Below, in pieces: positions 1-14,600 of a stretch of DNA of 64,000 nt (the stretch's first letter is position 1; each line of letters starts with the position of its first letter). The stretch spans positions 3,517,853 through 3,581,852 of the forward strand of contig NC_084768.1 of the NCBI RefSeq assembly GCF_028858725.1. The letters are read 5' to 3'. The notes under the pieces are model-generated. The model was not told the origin of the DNA. It did not search any database and worked only from the letters and a program-made list of their open reading frames with translations. Source of the DNA: Colius striatus (taxonomy: Eukaryota; Chordata; Aves; Coliiformes; Coliidae). A program made the translations under genes and the position numbers.

Positions 1-2650
1 AAAGCTCAGCACTAAACATCCATTTGTGGACCTGGACACAACTCCTTGACCTGGACATAACTCCTCCTTCCCCTGTGCTTTATCTCCTACTCTGTCTACT
101 TTATCTCTACTCTACTCAGCAGCTCAACACATGACTTTATACGTTCCTCTTGATTAGGTGCCTTGTAAGCTGGTGCTTTGACACACACAGGAAGAAAATG
201 ACTCAGCTTTTAATAAAAGATTATGCTTCTCAGGTTATGGGCTGGGAAATACCAGTGCCAGGTATTTTTCAGGAGAAGGAATTGTGCACAACACAATACA
301 TGAGATCAGACAAAACAGGACACAGTTGCAAATATGAGGTTGGACTTCATAGACATTGGGGAAAAAACACTAATGGGTGTCAAGGGGGTGAGTCTGGCTG
401 AGGAGGCCAAATGAGCTGAGGTTTTGAGATGCACACTTGTTCTTTGGAGTGAGTTTCAAATTCCTATCTTCTTGAAAGCTTTGCTTATTTTTTTTCCTAA
501 GCTCCCTTGCTGTGCAGTGGCATGGGAAGGAGATGTTTATGTCTTGCTGGGTCATTTTCCTGCCCTGATACAGCAGTTCAGGACACAAAGCTCCAGGTGC
601 CCAGTCTGTTGAGGAGAAGAGGAGACTATGAACACTAAAACCTTCTGCTCAAACCTGGTTGTGCTTTGTTCTCCTCCTTGCCTCACCTCCCCAGCAGGAG
701 AGGGCTGCTCAGGGAAGTGTGAGCAGTTTGGAAACATCTAACTCAAAGACAACTTTAAACAAAACCAAACTTGAGAGTCCCTGATGGGTCACATTCTTGG
801 CTGTTGCCAAAACAAGCACTGGCTGCTTATTTCCAAAGCTGTAGTAGGAGTGCTGTTACTTTTCTGCAAGGTTGGCCTTCCTGAGTGGTTGGTGAGGTTA
901 TGTTTGAGATAAGTGTTACATAGTGTGTGTTTGATTTCCCAATTGCAAATCAGCAGGCGACTGTTTAATTACAGGCAGAGCAACCAGATAATTGCAGACT
1001 GTTAAGAGATGTGTATTATTTACATGGTATGTGATAATGGCTTTTCCAGATGCTTGACAGTCTATTGTCATGAGGTCTCTTCAGAAGACCTGTCAGTGAA
1101 TGGATCACTGGTCATATTAGTTCTAACAGCCACTTGGAATCTGAATTGGGTTGTAGTGATCTAATTGCAAGTGGATGGTGTGCCTCTGGAAGCCTGCTGC
1201 AGAAGTATTTGGGGTTGAGAGGAGAAGCCTTTTGCTTGATAGAAAATAATCTGTGTCATACTATAAAATAGTTGATAATATTTCTGGCATCAGCATTCTG
1301 GCTCTGTTTAAGTCTTGAATAGATACTTGTGATTGTATTGCAGGTTTCCCAATGGTCTGTAAGTGCAGCAGTGTGTGCCCTGTCAGGTCTGGGGAACACA
1401 AAGCTGTCCCTGCGTTGGGGCTTTGCTGTGCAGTGAACCTTTGGGTGTTTTGTGCCCCCTTGGCCCTTCCTGAAAATGCACAGAAAAGGAATAGGCAAGG
1501 GAAAATCAAGTGTATACAACAGAAGAACTGCAATCAACTGCAGCTCTTGAGGCAGGAGAAGATGAGGGATGAGTGTGATGCCATAGAGAGGGGCAATAGG
1601 GACCGGTCATTGACTACCTTCCAAAGCTTGAGCTTGGTCTGACTCGTTGGATAGCTTCTACCATGCAAAGCTCAGTACTTCTCTGCTTTCACTCAGGATT
1701 CCTGGCTCTGCCATAAGATGTTGTGCAGGTATATGTAAGAGAGAATGATAAATATAAGTTTTATGAAACCTGGGGCACTTCCTTCCTCCGAGAGGGGAAA
1801 AGGTCAGGTGTGGAAATCATATGGCTGTTTAACAACATCTGGGCAAAGCATCTCCTTCCTGCCTCCGCTTCTCATTAAGCAGGATCCAAACATCAGCTGA
1901 GAGAGAGAACCAGTCCTTTGCCTGAGGACAAACCTTGTGATGTTCCTCCTTTAAATTTCTTCTTATTTTTTAATCATATTTCAATTAAAGCCAGATGAAA
2001 CAGAGATGTCTGTAGAAGGGTGTTTGATGTGTATTATGACTCAGAACGACTACACTGACGAACAGCAACTAAACATGCTCTAGGATCTGTGGGTTTTCAG
2101 CTCTAAGAAGTCATTCATTTTTTTTCTGGCTCACATCTTCAAAAAGAAATCATATCTGAGTATGTACAGTTTTTTGTTTAACAGAAGTTTCCCTTTCAGC
2201 TGTCCCAATAGCTGTCAAACAGGGCTTGAAAAGTCTTAGGACACGTGACGACTGAGAACAACAGATGCTCGGTATCCTTTGAAAGCCAGAGCCGTGGTTT
2301 TTAGGGACAAGTTGTACAAAGGCTTTAGGCACAGCAGAAATCAATGCACTGCTGCCAGCCTGGAGTGTTGTGAAAGGCTGCTCAAGATGATCTGAGTGTA
2401 CATGTTTAGGAATGCCTAGTCAGTGACAATGCATCGGTATCATGTTGTTGAACTCTTTCTTTGTCTCCTCATAACTCATCATGAAAGTCCCCAAGCAGAG
2501 TTATGCATGAGAAGAGATGGACTAGGCTCCAAGCACATAACTCTAGGCTGTGAAAGAGAAGCATGTTTCTTGGTAGGAAGCATTTGTATTGGCATGCCTT
2601 GCTTAATGCTGCTCTGAAACTGCCTGTTGTTCATCGTGTGGTTCCTGTAG
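1..2650 (+). other. DNAJC6: DNAJC6 intron, upstream part
   Basis: This is intronic sequence before the first visible coding exon. I looked for the preceding PTEN-like domain exon and did not find it, so it should lie before the window. I see no recognisable repeat or RNA gene here; the open reading frames are short and look like chance. Confidence 0.75.
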
Positions 2651-5600
2651 GTGTCTGAATGTAGCTGGCCAGTACGACAGGCACCCAGTCTGCACAACCT
2701 CTATGCTGTCTGTAAGAACATGCACAACTGGCTACAGCAGAACCCCAAAAACGTCTGTGTCATCCACTGCATGGTAAGTAACCCAGAAAGGATCCACATT
2801 TTTAGACCTGTAAGTCATGTTGTGAGTCTGGACCCTGTGTACAGGGTTGGTGACAATGTCTAAAAGAAAAAGAACTGTAATAAAACCCTCATGGAAAGGG
2901 ACCTCATCTTCCATGTGCAGCTGGGGAGCTGAGCTGGCACTGAACAAGAAGCAGGAATGCAAAGCAAGGGAAGTCATAATCATTCGAACAGTGAACTCCT
3001 AGAGCAAGAAGGTTGGAAAGGTTTTATGGTAAGTAGTAAGAGCAGCTCTGCAGAGAGAGACCTGGGAGTGCTGGTTGATAATAAACTAACCATGAGCCAG
3101 CAATGTGCCCTCGTGGGCAAGGTGGCCAATGGCAGCCTGGGGGCATCAAGAAGAGTGTGGGCAGCAGGTCAAGGGAGGTTCTGCTCCCCTCTACTCTGCC
3201 CTAGTGAGGCCTCATCTGGAGTCCTGTGTCCAGTTCTGGGCTCCTCAGCTCAAGAGGGACAGGGAAGTGCTGGAGAGAGGCCAGTGCAGGGACACCAAGA
3301 TGATCAGGGGACTGGAACATCTTTCATATGAGGAAAGGCTGCGGGACCTGGGGCTGTTTAGTCTGGAGAAGAGGAGACTGAGGGGGGATCTTATTAACAT
3401 TTATAAATATCTAAAGGGTGGGTGTCAGGAGGTTGGGACATCCCTCTTTTCTATAGTAGATAGTAACAGGACAAGGAGTGATGGGATGAAGCTGGAACAC
3501 AAACAGTTCCATTTAAATATAAGAAGAAACTGTTTCAGTGTTTCAGTGAGAGAGCCCTGGCACAGGCTGCCCAGAGGGGTTGTGGAGGCTCCTTCCTTGG
3601 AGGGCTTCAAGCCCCACCTGGACACGTTCCTGTGTGACCTGATCTAGGTGACCCTGCTTCTGCAGGGGGGTTGGACTGGATGATCTCTAAAGGTCCCTTC
3701 CAACCCCACCATTCTGTGATGCTATGATAGTCTCAGGGCAAAATGCAGCCTCTAAGACTGAAGGTTACTGATGGAAGCTGGGGAGAAAACACAGAGTTGA
3801 GAATTCTGTTGAACTATGAAGCTGAGGTTGTTAAAGTCTCTTATGGCCACTACTTGTCAGACCTGGCCAAAGAAGCCCAGTTGCCTTCTGCTCCTCTTTG
3901 TGCACTACAGCTGAGGTGGTGCCCTAAATCTCCCCTGCGGGTTACTGAGTACCAGGGCAACGTGTAGATGGGATGTATGAGAGCAGCGTAGTTCTATCTG
4001 ACTGACTTGTCATTCACCCCATACACCCTTTAGTATTGACAGTAATGCCCAAAAGGAGAGTTCTGGTTTGCTCCTGGAGCCCAAATTCAATCTGGGAGGC
4101 TGTCAGCCCTGATCAGCATAAACTGGAAGGAACAGAGGAAACGACTGATCCCAAACTGCATAGATGTTATGTGTGACTGGCATTTCTGCCTTGCATAGCC
4201 CAGCCAGCAGCTATGGCATATAAATTCCATCCCAACAGATGAAGATGCATGTGATGCCTCCAGTCCTGGAAATCTAGCTTGAGAATCCAATTCTCTTCCT
4301 GTCCTCTGAGCAAAGAATATCAGGGTAATGCTTTAAAGGACAAGGATGTGCTTTTCAACACTAAGAAGCCTGCAAAAGTCCACTCAGTTTATATGAACCT
4401 CAGGGATGGAACCTGGAGCGTGTGCTCATATATTCAGCCCTGGTATGGCAAGTCCTACAGTGTGGCTGGAATGCCTCAAAGGTGCCTGAAATAAGGAATT
4501 GCAAGGAGCCTGTATGACTTTTAATTTGTGTTTCAGACTTTGACAGTGACTGCCTGCCTGATGGGGCAGCAAGCTTCCCACTTCTTCCCTCTTAATGAGC
4601 CCTGACTTCTGGCATCTCTTGACAAGTGGGAGATGAGCTGGGTGGCATGATGCTCTGGTAGTCCTCAGCAGGTTCTCATACCCATCACTGCCCCATGAGT
4701 GTGCATCCAAAGCCAAGCAGGCATCACGCTGGGATTTGCATGAAACCTGGTGGAAGGGCTTTTTCTTATTGTTTGGCTTGCCAGAGCAGGGGTGTAGCCT
4801 ATGTGGCTCATCTGCTCACGTGTCCCTGGGCATAGCAGGGACTTGGGGCACTGGGGATACTTTGATCTTTCTCCTGCTCCTTCTGTATTTCTTGCCTTTT
4901 TTTGTGTTGCTCTGACTCAGCAAACACATTTCCCTTCATTATCAGCTTAAAGAAAACACAGACTTGTTCAGGATCGATCTGTAGGTTGAGGACTCTGGAG
5001 CTGTCTGAGTGAGGGAGCCTTGGGCTGGATGGTTTTTTGTTGTTTGTGGACTCTTCTAGATTAAATTCCTCTTAGATGCCTGCCCTTGCTGTGGGATGGG
5101 TGTACTCTGACCCCTGTGCTCAGCTCCAGGCCCATGTTTCACATCATTATGGTATTACAGCTTGGGAGCAGCCATGAAACACCAACATTTGTAGACAAAA
5201 TGTACTTCTGGGCTTTCAAAACAAGCCTAATCCACCCTCAGCTTTGACTGGGTATTATCTTAGCTTTGATCCAGGCCAGTGCTGCTTGCCCAAGCACGAG
5301 CTGTTAAACAAATGACACAGCACTGCAAACTCCTCCTCATCATGCAATCTTAATCCTAATCTTTCTGGAGAAAGTATTTTTTTGTGATGTAGAGTGTTCT
5401 GCTGAAATGTAAAGGCTGCCTCTGATCTGTCCATGTTTTTCTCCCCTGCCTCTTTCCTTGCCAGGATGGTCGCGCAGCCTCCGCCGTTCTGGTCAGTGCG
5501 ATGTTCTGTTTCTGTCACCTCTTCTCTAATCCAGGCCCTGCTATGCAGTTGCTGAACACAAAGAGACCTGGAATTGTACTGTGGCCATCTCACAGGAGGT

Positions 5601-8600
5601 ACAGTATCCTGGCTAAACCCTGTGCAAGCGAGTTCCTACTCCTCACACTAAAAACTGCCCTTGGCAATGCGTCGCAGCCCTTAAGCTGAGATGGGCATTC
5701 AGATTTCACTTTGATCCCCAGAAATCAATGATAAAATGATGACTGAGCACTGGAACAGGCTGTTCAGAGCGGCTCTGGGATCTCTATCCTTAGAGATTTT
5801 TGGCTGGGTATCACCCCAGTTCTGAGATACACCCTTGAGGTGAGTCCCGCTCCGAGCAGGGAGCTGGATCTGGTGGTGTTCAGAGATCTCTTCCAATCTG
5901 AATTATTCTCCTCTTTTACAAAATCATGCATGTGACCTGAAGGGTGTATATGCTGCATGGCCCAGCCTCTCCACCCAGACCAGCCTGAAGGTGCTGACAG
6001 GAGCTGACAACCTGGAAACTCCAGAGTTCTTATTGCAGCTTAAGCAGTACTTGTGCATTAGCTGTGGCACTTAATCAGTGAAGACCTGTCAAAGCTAATA
6101 GGGCTGCTTCCACTTTACCCACACTCATGTAATGGTGATGGAGGAGCAAAATCAAATATTCCAGTAGTTTTGCTGACTAGTCCAGTAAAGCTGACCAACC
6201 TGTAGTTAACAGGGCCTGGTTGAATCCCTCTTCCTTTGTCAGCTTCATCCTTACAGGAGCTTACACTGTAAAAATGTCTTTTTTACCATTTTCTCTAAGC
6301 AGAGGAGGGACTGCCTGTCTGAGCAAACCAAAGATAGTGTTATGTGTGCAATAATAATGAATCCTTCAGTTTATTCAGATAACTAAGTAATATACCTTTC
6401 AGTAGGTAACAATTCAGCCTGTAACAAAGTAGTTCATCTGCTACGTGTGTGTACAGGAGAAGCCAGACTTCTAGTGGTAAACCAGAAAAAACATTGCTCA
6501 GCACCTTCTCCCCTAAAAGGTGAGGAGAAACAATCTTCATCTCTGAGCTAAAGGCCAACTTCCTTCCCCTTGAACTCTTGTTGTTGAGATTAAACTGAAA
6601 TGGAAGGGTGGATCGTGTGCCAGTTGCAAGGATGCTGGGGCACAGGGAAACTCCAGTCCTGGAGCTTCAGGGTGGGCTGCAAGCACGGAATGAAAACTGG
6701 CCAGCTGGGACAGAGATTTCAGTAACTGCTTTCTCTGTCTGCAGATACATAGGATACATTTGTGATCTAATAGCAGACAAGCCCATTGTTCCTCACTGCA
6801 AACCACTTACCATCAAGTCAGTCACCCTCAGCCCAGTGCCCTGTTTCAACAAGCAACGGAATGGCTGCCGGCCCTTCTGCGACATCCTCAGCGGAGAAAC
6901 CCGCATCCTCACCACCTCCCAGGAGTACGAAAGGATGAAGTGAGTGGCTGCCTTCTCCTTAGGAGCTCAGTGCAAGGAGGCTTTTGTCTTGCTGTAGCCT
7001 GTCTGATATCTGTGCTGCTGTTGTTGCCTCATCAATGAAGCAGTGCATTTGTTAATTGAAGGTTGGTGCCTGCTGTTGAAGTGCCAGAGAGAAGCTGTTG
7101 TGCAGTGGGTACCTTCACAGAGATAGTTCAGTGCCATATTGGTTTGACCTGGGGAATATTTGTGTCTCAGCTAAGCCTGACAATAAGCAGAGTGCTGAAT
7201 ACACCTTCTGTTGGCTTGACCTGAAGGAGCTTTTGTGTTGACACCGTTGATGCGTGGTAATGGCATTGTGGAAGGGAGCTTAACGGTGGATTTCCTTCTC
7301 TTCCCCTCAAAGAGAATATCGTGTGCAAGAAGGGAAAGTCCTGATTCCACTGGGAGCCACTGTCCATGGAGATGTTGTTGTTTCTGTCTACCATATGAGA
7401 TCAACCATTGGGGGACGCCTTCAAGCAAAAGTAGGAGTTTGTTTAACTTCTCTTGCAGTGGTAGAGGCAGCGTAGCTAACTAAGGGGTGGCAAAATGTGG
7501 GATCTGAGAACACACGTGGCATGTGTGATGGAAGTTTCCTTACTTGGCAGTACACATAACACAAATTTGAGTGCTGCCAAGTGAAAACAAAGAACTGCAT
7601 ATGGAGAAGTGCATGATGCCTCTGGAATCTTTCTATGGAGATGACGTCTGTTGATAGGATGTAGGATCCTTCAGGATGATGCAGAGGACAGCAACCATCC
7701 CTCAGTAACCAGCTCAGGGCAAACCACCACCAAAGCCTCTACCTATGCACTCTAAGAAGGTTTTTCTTCTGCTCAAATTAGAATAATGACTGAGCCTTTC
7801 TTCCTGCATGGTGTCTGTTTTGCTTGCCTTTGTCTTATTTGGTCACTAGGGGAAAAAGGCAACTTGTGTTTGGATTGAGCAATCATGGGGATAGGAAAGG
7901 CTGTTTAAGCCTCAGGCTGGTGAGGCAGCTGCCCTCTTCATAGCCAAAATGCCTCTTAATACCAGCAGATGAAAGAAGCAGGAGACGGTGGAAAGTGGGG
8001 AGAGAGAACCGAGGAGTGCTGGAATGAGCACACCCTGACGTCTCCTCCCCATGACATAGTACCTAAAGTGAACATGAGCGTTGGTCTGTGCTGTTCTGGG
8101 CTTTGAGACTGGCTTTAAAATACTGTTTTCTGTCTCTTGTAATGGTGGAAGATGAATTTCAGAGTAGAAAACTTGAATCTGCCGAAACGGAGTCAGTAGG
8201 TGTCGCACACAGTCTCTCCGTTGACCTTTGTAGTGATGAGGGTTAATTGGCTCCCTTGGTGAAACAACCTGTTAAACTGTGGGGACTTAAAGCACAAAAA
8301 GTGAGGGGAGAACCAAATTTTGTCTCACCTGCTTTGAGTATCACCTCATTGGCTCCCTGCAGATGGGTGCTGCATGGCTGGACTCTCACAACCAGCTGTG
8401 CATGGTGGTTCTGTCAGTTCTGACCTAAATGATGATTAAAAATGAGATGAGGTGGCTGTTAGCTTTGTCCTCACAAGAATCCCATAAAAATCAATCTGTG
8501 ATCTCCAGCAGTCACTTTGTCCACTGATACCTCAATATTGAAGTTGCAGAGTGACCTTTCTTTTCCCTTCTTAATCTTAGTGCTGTTTGCTGTATAGATG

Positions 8601-11600
8601 GTGCTTTGCTGAAGCCTCTTGTGCAAGTGAAATGGTCTTATGTTTTCCTGGGGTACAAACCTGTTGCTCCAATGTATTTACTTGAGATATCAGTTTAATT
8701 AAAGTTCATGAATTTAAGTACTTCCTCAGTCTGGTGCTCTGTGGTTTTTTTCAGATGACCAACACACAAATATTCCAAATTCAATTTCACACTGGATTCA
8801 TAGCCCTGGGAACAACCACCCTGAAATTCACCAAGTGAGTATTTTAAGCTGAACATTCATCAAACCTGAAGCATGAAAGACTCATGAAGGCTGAAGGAGG
8901 ATACTCACAGATGGAATGTGAAGTCTGTGTGTGTGCATATATTGAGAGACTTTATATAGCTTTGCAGAAATGTCTTTTCCTCTTTAACTGTGAGGCTCTT
9001 GTCCTCTTTCAGGCCTGAGCTGGATGCCTGTGACTCTCCAGATAAATATCCTCAGCTCTTTCATGTTATACTGGACATAGAAATACAATCTGCTGACAGA
9101 CAAACGGAATTAACTCCCCCATGGGAGAACTTCACGACAAAAGACATCAACCCAACCATTCTCTTCTCCTCCCATCAGGAGCATCAGGACACCCTTGCTT
9201 TGGCAGGTAAGAGCCACACAGGCTTGCAGGATCACACACACAATCACAGGATGGTTGGGGCTGGAAGGGACCTCTGGAGATCACCTAGTGCAACCCCCTG
9301 CTAGAGCAGATGCATGCTGAGCTTTGGTTTTGCTTCATTTTATTTATTCGGTGCTCTGTGCTGCAGGTAGAGGTGCCACTGATTCACCCCAGGATAACAT
9401 AAGAAACGTTGGACAGAGTGCATTCTTCTCATCTCTCAGCTGGCAAGGTATGCAGGCTTGGTCTTTGGAGAGAAATCTGCTTTGAGCAAGATAAACAGCG
9501 TTCTTTTTTCTTCCCTTCCCTCCCTGGAGCACAGAGTCAGGCTGAAGGATCTGATTGTAACATGTCTTTCCCATTAGATCACAGTGTATTGCTGGTCACA
9601 CCCTTATGTTGCAACTGAGTGGGAATTAATTTCCTACAGTGTCCTCTTCAAACATTGCCTGCTTGTGCCATATGTGACAGTTATTGATGTAGTTCTGGTG
9701 TGAAGCTTCCCTCGAGGCTCCCTGGGTGCTAGCACCAAATTGAAGCTGCCTTTTCCTCACGTTGAATGTAAATCTGTTATTGGTCTCTGTCATTTTTGTG
9801 TGGTGCTATGAGAATGTAGCCCTGAGAGTGATTGAGGTAATTTAAGAACACCTTGAAGATCTCACAGCACTGCTGAATGCAGAGCTCCTCCTCTGGCATC
9901 AGTGCCACAGGGGGTAGGAACTCTGTGAGAGGTCCTTGTGGGCACAGCTGGGAGGGTGGCTTCTGTCACCGCTCCTTTACAAACAGCCTTGTTTTGCCTG
10001 GCTTTTGGGGCACGGCTGGGGATCATCTTGGATACTTGGTCTTCACCCAGGGACTCATTCAGTTTGCATCGGTGGGCATCATACCTGCTGACTCTTCAGG
10101 CTTGAGGAGAGTCACTTAATCTCTGTTTCCTGATCAATAAAGCTGCCTCCTTACCACACAGACCAGCAAATGCTTTAACTTAATGTTTGCAAAGGACTCT
10201 TATTCTAAAACAGTCCAGCAAAACACTGCTGTGACATTCTCAGTGGCTTTTTGTTCTGCTTGTAAGCTGATTTTTGTGGCGTTCCTGCGATGACAAAACT
10301 AACAGCTCCCTAATTTTATTTTTAATCATCATTTAGATCAGAAATCTGACAAAAGTAGCTCTCACCCCACCTCAGAGGACCGAGCAGCGTTGGTGCACGA
10401 GGAAAGCGAGCAGTCAGATGACGAACTCTTGTCCCTTTCCAGTCAGCACAGTAATGCCAGCGGTGACAAGCCTCACGGGACGCCCAAACACAGCAAAAAG
10501 CACCAGGAGCCTCCAGCAGCTCCTCCTCCCGAAGACGTGGACCTGCTGGGCCTGGATGGTAGCCCTATGAGCAAGAGCTTTCCCTCGCAGCCCAGCGCGG
10601 CCCCGTCTAACTCAGACCTGCTGAATGATTTGTTTGGGGTGGGAGGGCCGAGCTGCCAGGCTCCAAGTGGGCAGCCCTCTGCCGAGGAGGTTTTCCCCGT
10701 GGGGGCACCTGGATCCGTGCACTCCACTCCCCGGCGCTCCGCAGCTTCTGCGTCCCCGTCCCCATCCCCGAGGGTGGCAGAAGGTAAATAGCAGCTGTGT
10801 CTGGTGCTCTGGGATCCCACCTGGGTGATCCAGATTCCTCTTGGGCACGCTCGTTTTGGGAGAATTAAGAGGTGCAAAGGGTTGCAGGAGGCCAGCCAGC
10901 TCCTCTGCTCTGAGGCAGGAGTCTGTGCACATCCCCAGTCGAGAGCACAAACCAGATTATCTAGTTTGTTCCCTAAAGTCTCTGCTGGAGCTCACCCAAG
11001 TGTTTGGCCGGCTCCTTACCCTGGCAACCACTGGAGATCATCAGTTTAGTTCTTACTATGTGTTCAGTAAAGAGAACATCTGTTCATCTAAAGAGAAAGT
11101 TTAAAAGCCTCTTAGGTTTTGGGTAGACCCATAGCAGTTTGGATTTGATTTCTCTTTTAACTTTAGTGGGTTTGCAGCTATGATGGTGGACATACCGTTT
11201 CTGGTCTTTCTGCAGACAAGATGGGCAATGTGAGAAGATCTTTTGCTACTTCAAAGACAGATTGAGACCAGGCTGGCAGAAGGGGTGGCTGGAATAGGTA
11301 TGAGGAAGAGGGATCGTTTAGGAAGAGATGGAGACTCAGGACTGGAGGCAGGAGATGGGAGAAGAATAGAAATTTCAGTGGAAGAAATCGGGCCACTTGT
11401 ATATGAGGAAAGTTCACCTGGCTGTGGCTGTTGTATGCTCCATCTGAGAACTTTTGCCCAGGGCTGGGGAGGCTGTGCAGACACACACCTCACAAGGCAG
11501 AGGTGCAGCAGCAACGTCAGGGAGGGATTTCTGGATATTGCTGTTGAGCTTTGCAGAGCCAGATCAGTGCTTGAATGGAAAAGCATCACATAGCTAAATT

Positions 11601-14600
11601 GTCCCAAGCCAGGAAAAGCAAGAATAAGAGCTTGTCAGGTCAGTAAAGACTAGTAATTTATTAGGTATCTTCAACAATGAGTAACATGAGTAACAAGCAG
11701 CATCTCTAACACACATCTCTAACATCTCTAGCTTCTCAGGATTGATTTCTTGCAGTAGTATCTATTGACTCTTTCTCTGTTCAGGATGCTCTTTACCTTA
11801 AGCTTGTTGGCAAGTAAGAATCTGTGTGGCTTTATAGGAGTTTCTCCTGTTGGTTGGGTTTGTGGGTGGTTTTTGCACGTGAAAGGCAGTAGGTTAAACC
11901 AATTGATCAGAAGCAGAGTTACAGAATGAACTGGGTTTTTGTAACAAGTGATGCTACGTAGGAAAGATACCAGTTGTTTCCTAAAGCTGTTTATAAAAGA
12001 TGGTCCTTTTACCCTTGATGTGTATAAGTTTGGACAGCCTGAAATCCTCTTGGACTGCATTCAGCTCTTGAGAGGAAGCAGGAATTGCAGCAGGGTGCTA
12101 ACTCCAAGCTCCAGGCTGTCCTGTGCCATCCACTTCTGCATTGGCAGTATTTGCCAGTTGAAACTTCATCTGAGGTGCCCAAGTACCCAAACACTCGCTT
12201 TGATTGCTCCTAAATTCAGCCTCTCTCCTTGGAAAAGACAGATGGGATCAACAAATGTGTTGCCATGACCAAGTGATGTGGCTTTCTGAGTCCCCTTGAA
12301 TTTGGCTTGGGTACTGATAGCTTCCATTTGCTCTCCCACAGTCTCATGCTGTCTCCTATTTGGTATCTGCAGCTATTAGGTTTTCTTCTCCACACACCAG
12401 TGTCTTGTAAAATGAATGTGCTTCAGGGTAAAGTCAACGATTTAGTTTTCACAACTATGTTTTTGCAGCCACTGCCTTTGATCCATTTGGAAGTAGCCCT
12501 AAGCAAACTGGTCCAGACCTCCTGGGTTCCTTTCTTGGTTCATCGGCTGTCCCTGGTGATCCTTTCCTTCAAGCAACAAGAAGCCCTTCACCAACTGTGC
12601 ACAGCGATCCCTTTCACATGGGTAAGAAAGTCAGGCTCTTCTAGTCTATTTAAGTAAACACAGAGGGCTGCTTTTAAGCACTGATGGAGCCACTAAGTAC
12701 AAACTGATGCTTTCCCTAAAACAGCTCTAAACCACAGAAACCCCACTAAAGAGGAAAAAGCTTTTTTTGTCTCCAGACTTAAAGCATGTTCATAATTTGA
12801 AGTGTAGTAGGATGAGACTAGTTTTGCTCAAGTCTTATACTTAATTAATAAGCTTTTTGTGTATGTGAGGAAAAAAGAGACTGTGAATAGTGTCTGCTTT
12901 CATATTCCTGTGGTTGTGAGGTCTTGTTTGAACCAAACTGCCATTAATTGAGCTAAACAGAGCGTGGCATATTAAGCCTGCTAAAGAAAACACATCCTTT
13001 TGGTGATTTTAGTTACAGGCATCTGCTTGCTTTAGTTCTGATAGCAATCCTGGCCAAATTCACTGTTGAATTTGACTCTTACTTGAAGAGAGGGATTTTT
13101 TTTCTTCTTTTTTGTTCCTTTATTGGCCTTCTTTCTTCTCTTTGTTTGAAATGTTCCTCAGTTTTCCCCTTCTCCCCCGTGCCAAAATGTCATGTTGTAA
13201 CCTCCTCTGAAACACATTCAGATATGAATTTGTTTGTGTCTGATCATCAAACACACGTCCCTTGGGTGCCAAAATGACAAAGGAGGGAACTAGTGTGCCG
13301 CTGGCACTGCTCACACCCTTGCTTTGCCAAGCTGGGCTATTGGGTATTAACTGTGTGAAAGAAGATGGTTGGGTCACACTTGGAGCTGGCTGCACTAATG
13401 AAAGGAATTTAAATGGTATCCCAGCATGATGAGGTCTTGAATTACAGCACGAGTATCTGCAGATAATGAAATGCTGGCAGGGTGAGCTGCATAGACATAC
13501 AGGCTTTATTTGATGCAGGGTTAAAGGAAGGACTGTGAATGTTCTCCATGGTTTACAGCTGTGTGGGCTGCTTTGCTGAATTGTTTCTCTCCATCCTTGC
13601 CCTTCACATGTTGGATATTCCCTTGGGTTGAGGTGTATCCAGAAACACGAACCCCCATGTGTTATTCTGGTGGTGAGGTTTATGACTGAAGTATATAAGC
13701 TCTCTGACTAAAGCTATCATAAACACTGCCCATCTGTGTCTTCCCCCACTTACCTCTGCACAGTATGAGCTCAGGGGAAAAAAAAGAGTTACATTTGTAA
13801 TGCCCATCATGGGATGGGGAGGGGGCAATTTAACTTTGAACTAGCAGATGTTAGATGGACATAGTTGTGTCTCCTTGCTCTTCAGAGACACTGGGTTATG
13901 TTGGTTTTGCTGTACTACTGTGAGATATTTATGTGCAATCATTCTGCTTAGCTTCTAGCACACCAACGGTTTCCATACAACCAGATGTTTCGGGTGGTTG
14001 GGACTGGCCCAACAAACCAGGTATGTACACTGAAATTCAAGGCATTTAACAGAGAGCACTTAAGGAGCCCTGAGAGAGGAGAGACAGGGAAATTTCCACC
14101 AGAGACTGCAGAGAGCACGTTCCCTCTTTCTTGCTGCTTAGCGCTCTGACTGATAAAACATCAGTCAAGGTTTCAGTCTCGTCTAAAGTGCAGCAGGTAC
14201 CCTGGAACTGTTATAGAACCATAAAAGCATAGGCTGGAAGAGACCATTGAGTCCAACCTTTGTCCTAGCCTTACCAACCACTAGACCACCTCCCTAAGTA
14301 CAAAATGAAGTACAAGTTGTCTCGTACAACAACCGATGAGACTCATTAGTACAAGTTGTCTTCATCTCCCAGGCATACAGCTGAGGACCTGGCTAGGGAC
14401 TACCAAACTTTCTCTGTCCAAAAAAAGTATCAGTGTTTCTTTCCTGGAGAAAGCAGGGCCTGAAGCAGGACAGGTGCTTGGTGAGGATACACATAGCTGT
14501 GTTTCATTCCAGCCACGAGAAGGTTCTAGGAAGCGTTGCTGGGATGCCTCTAAATAATAGCACGATTCTTTCTAATCTTGGGAGTAGATCTCCTACCAAA

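Noticed and set aside
2957-3647. Overlapping plus-strand open frames of 124 and 180 codons as host genes
   Set aside because: They are the decayed reverse transcriptase tail of a CR1 element; the same peptide recurs at 36623 and on the minus strand at 57847.
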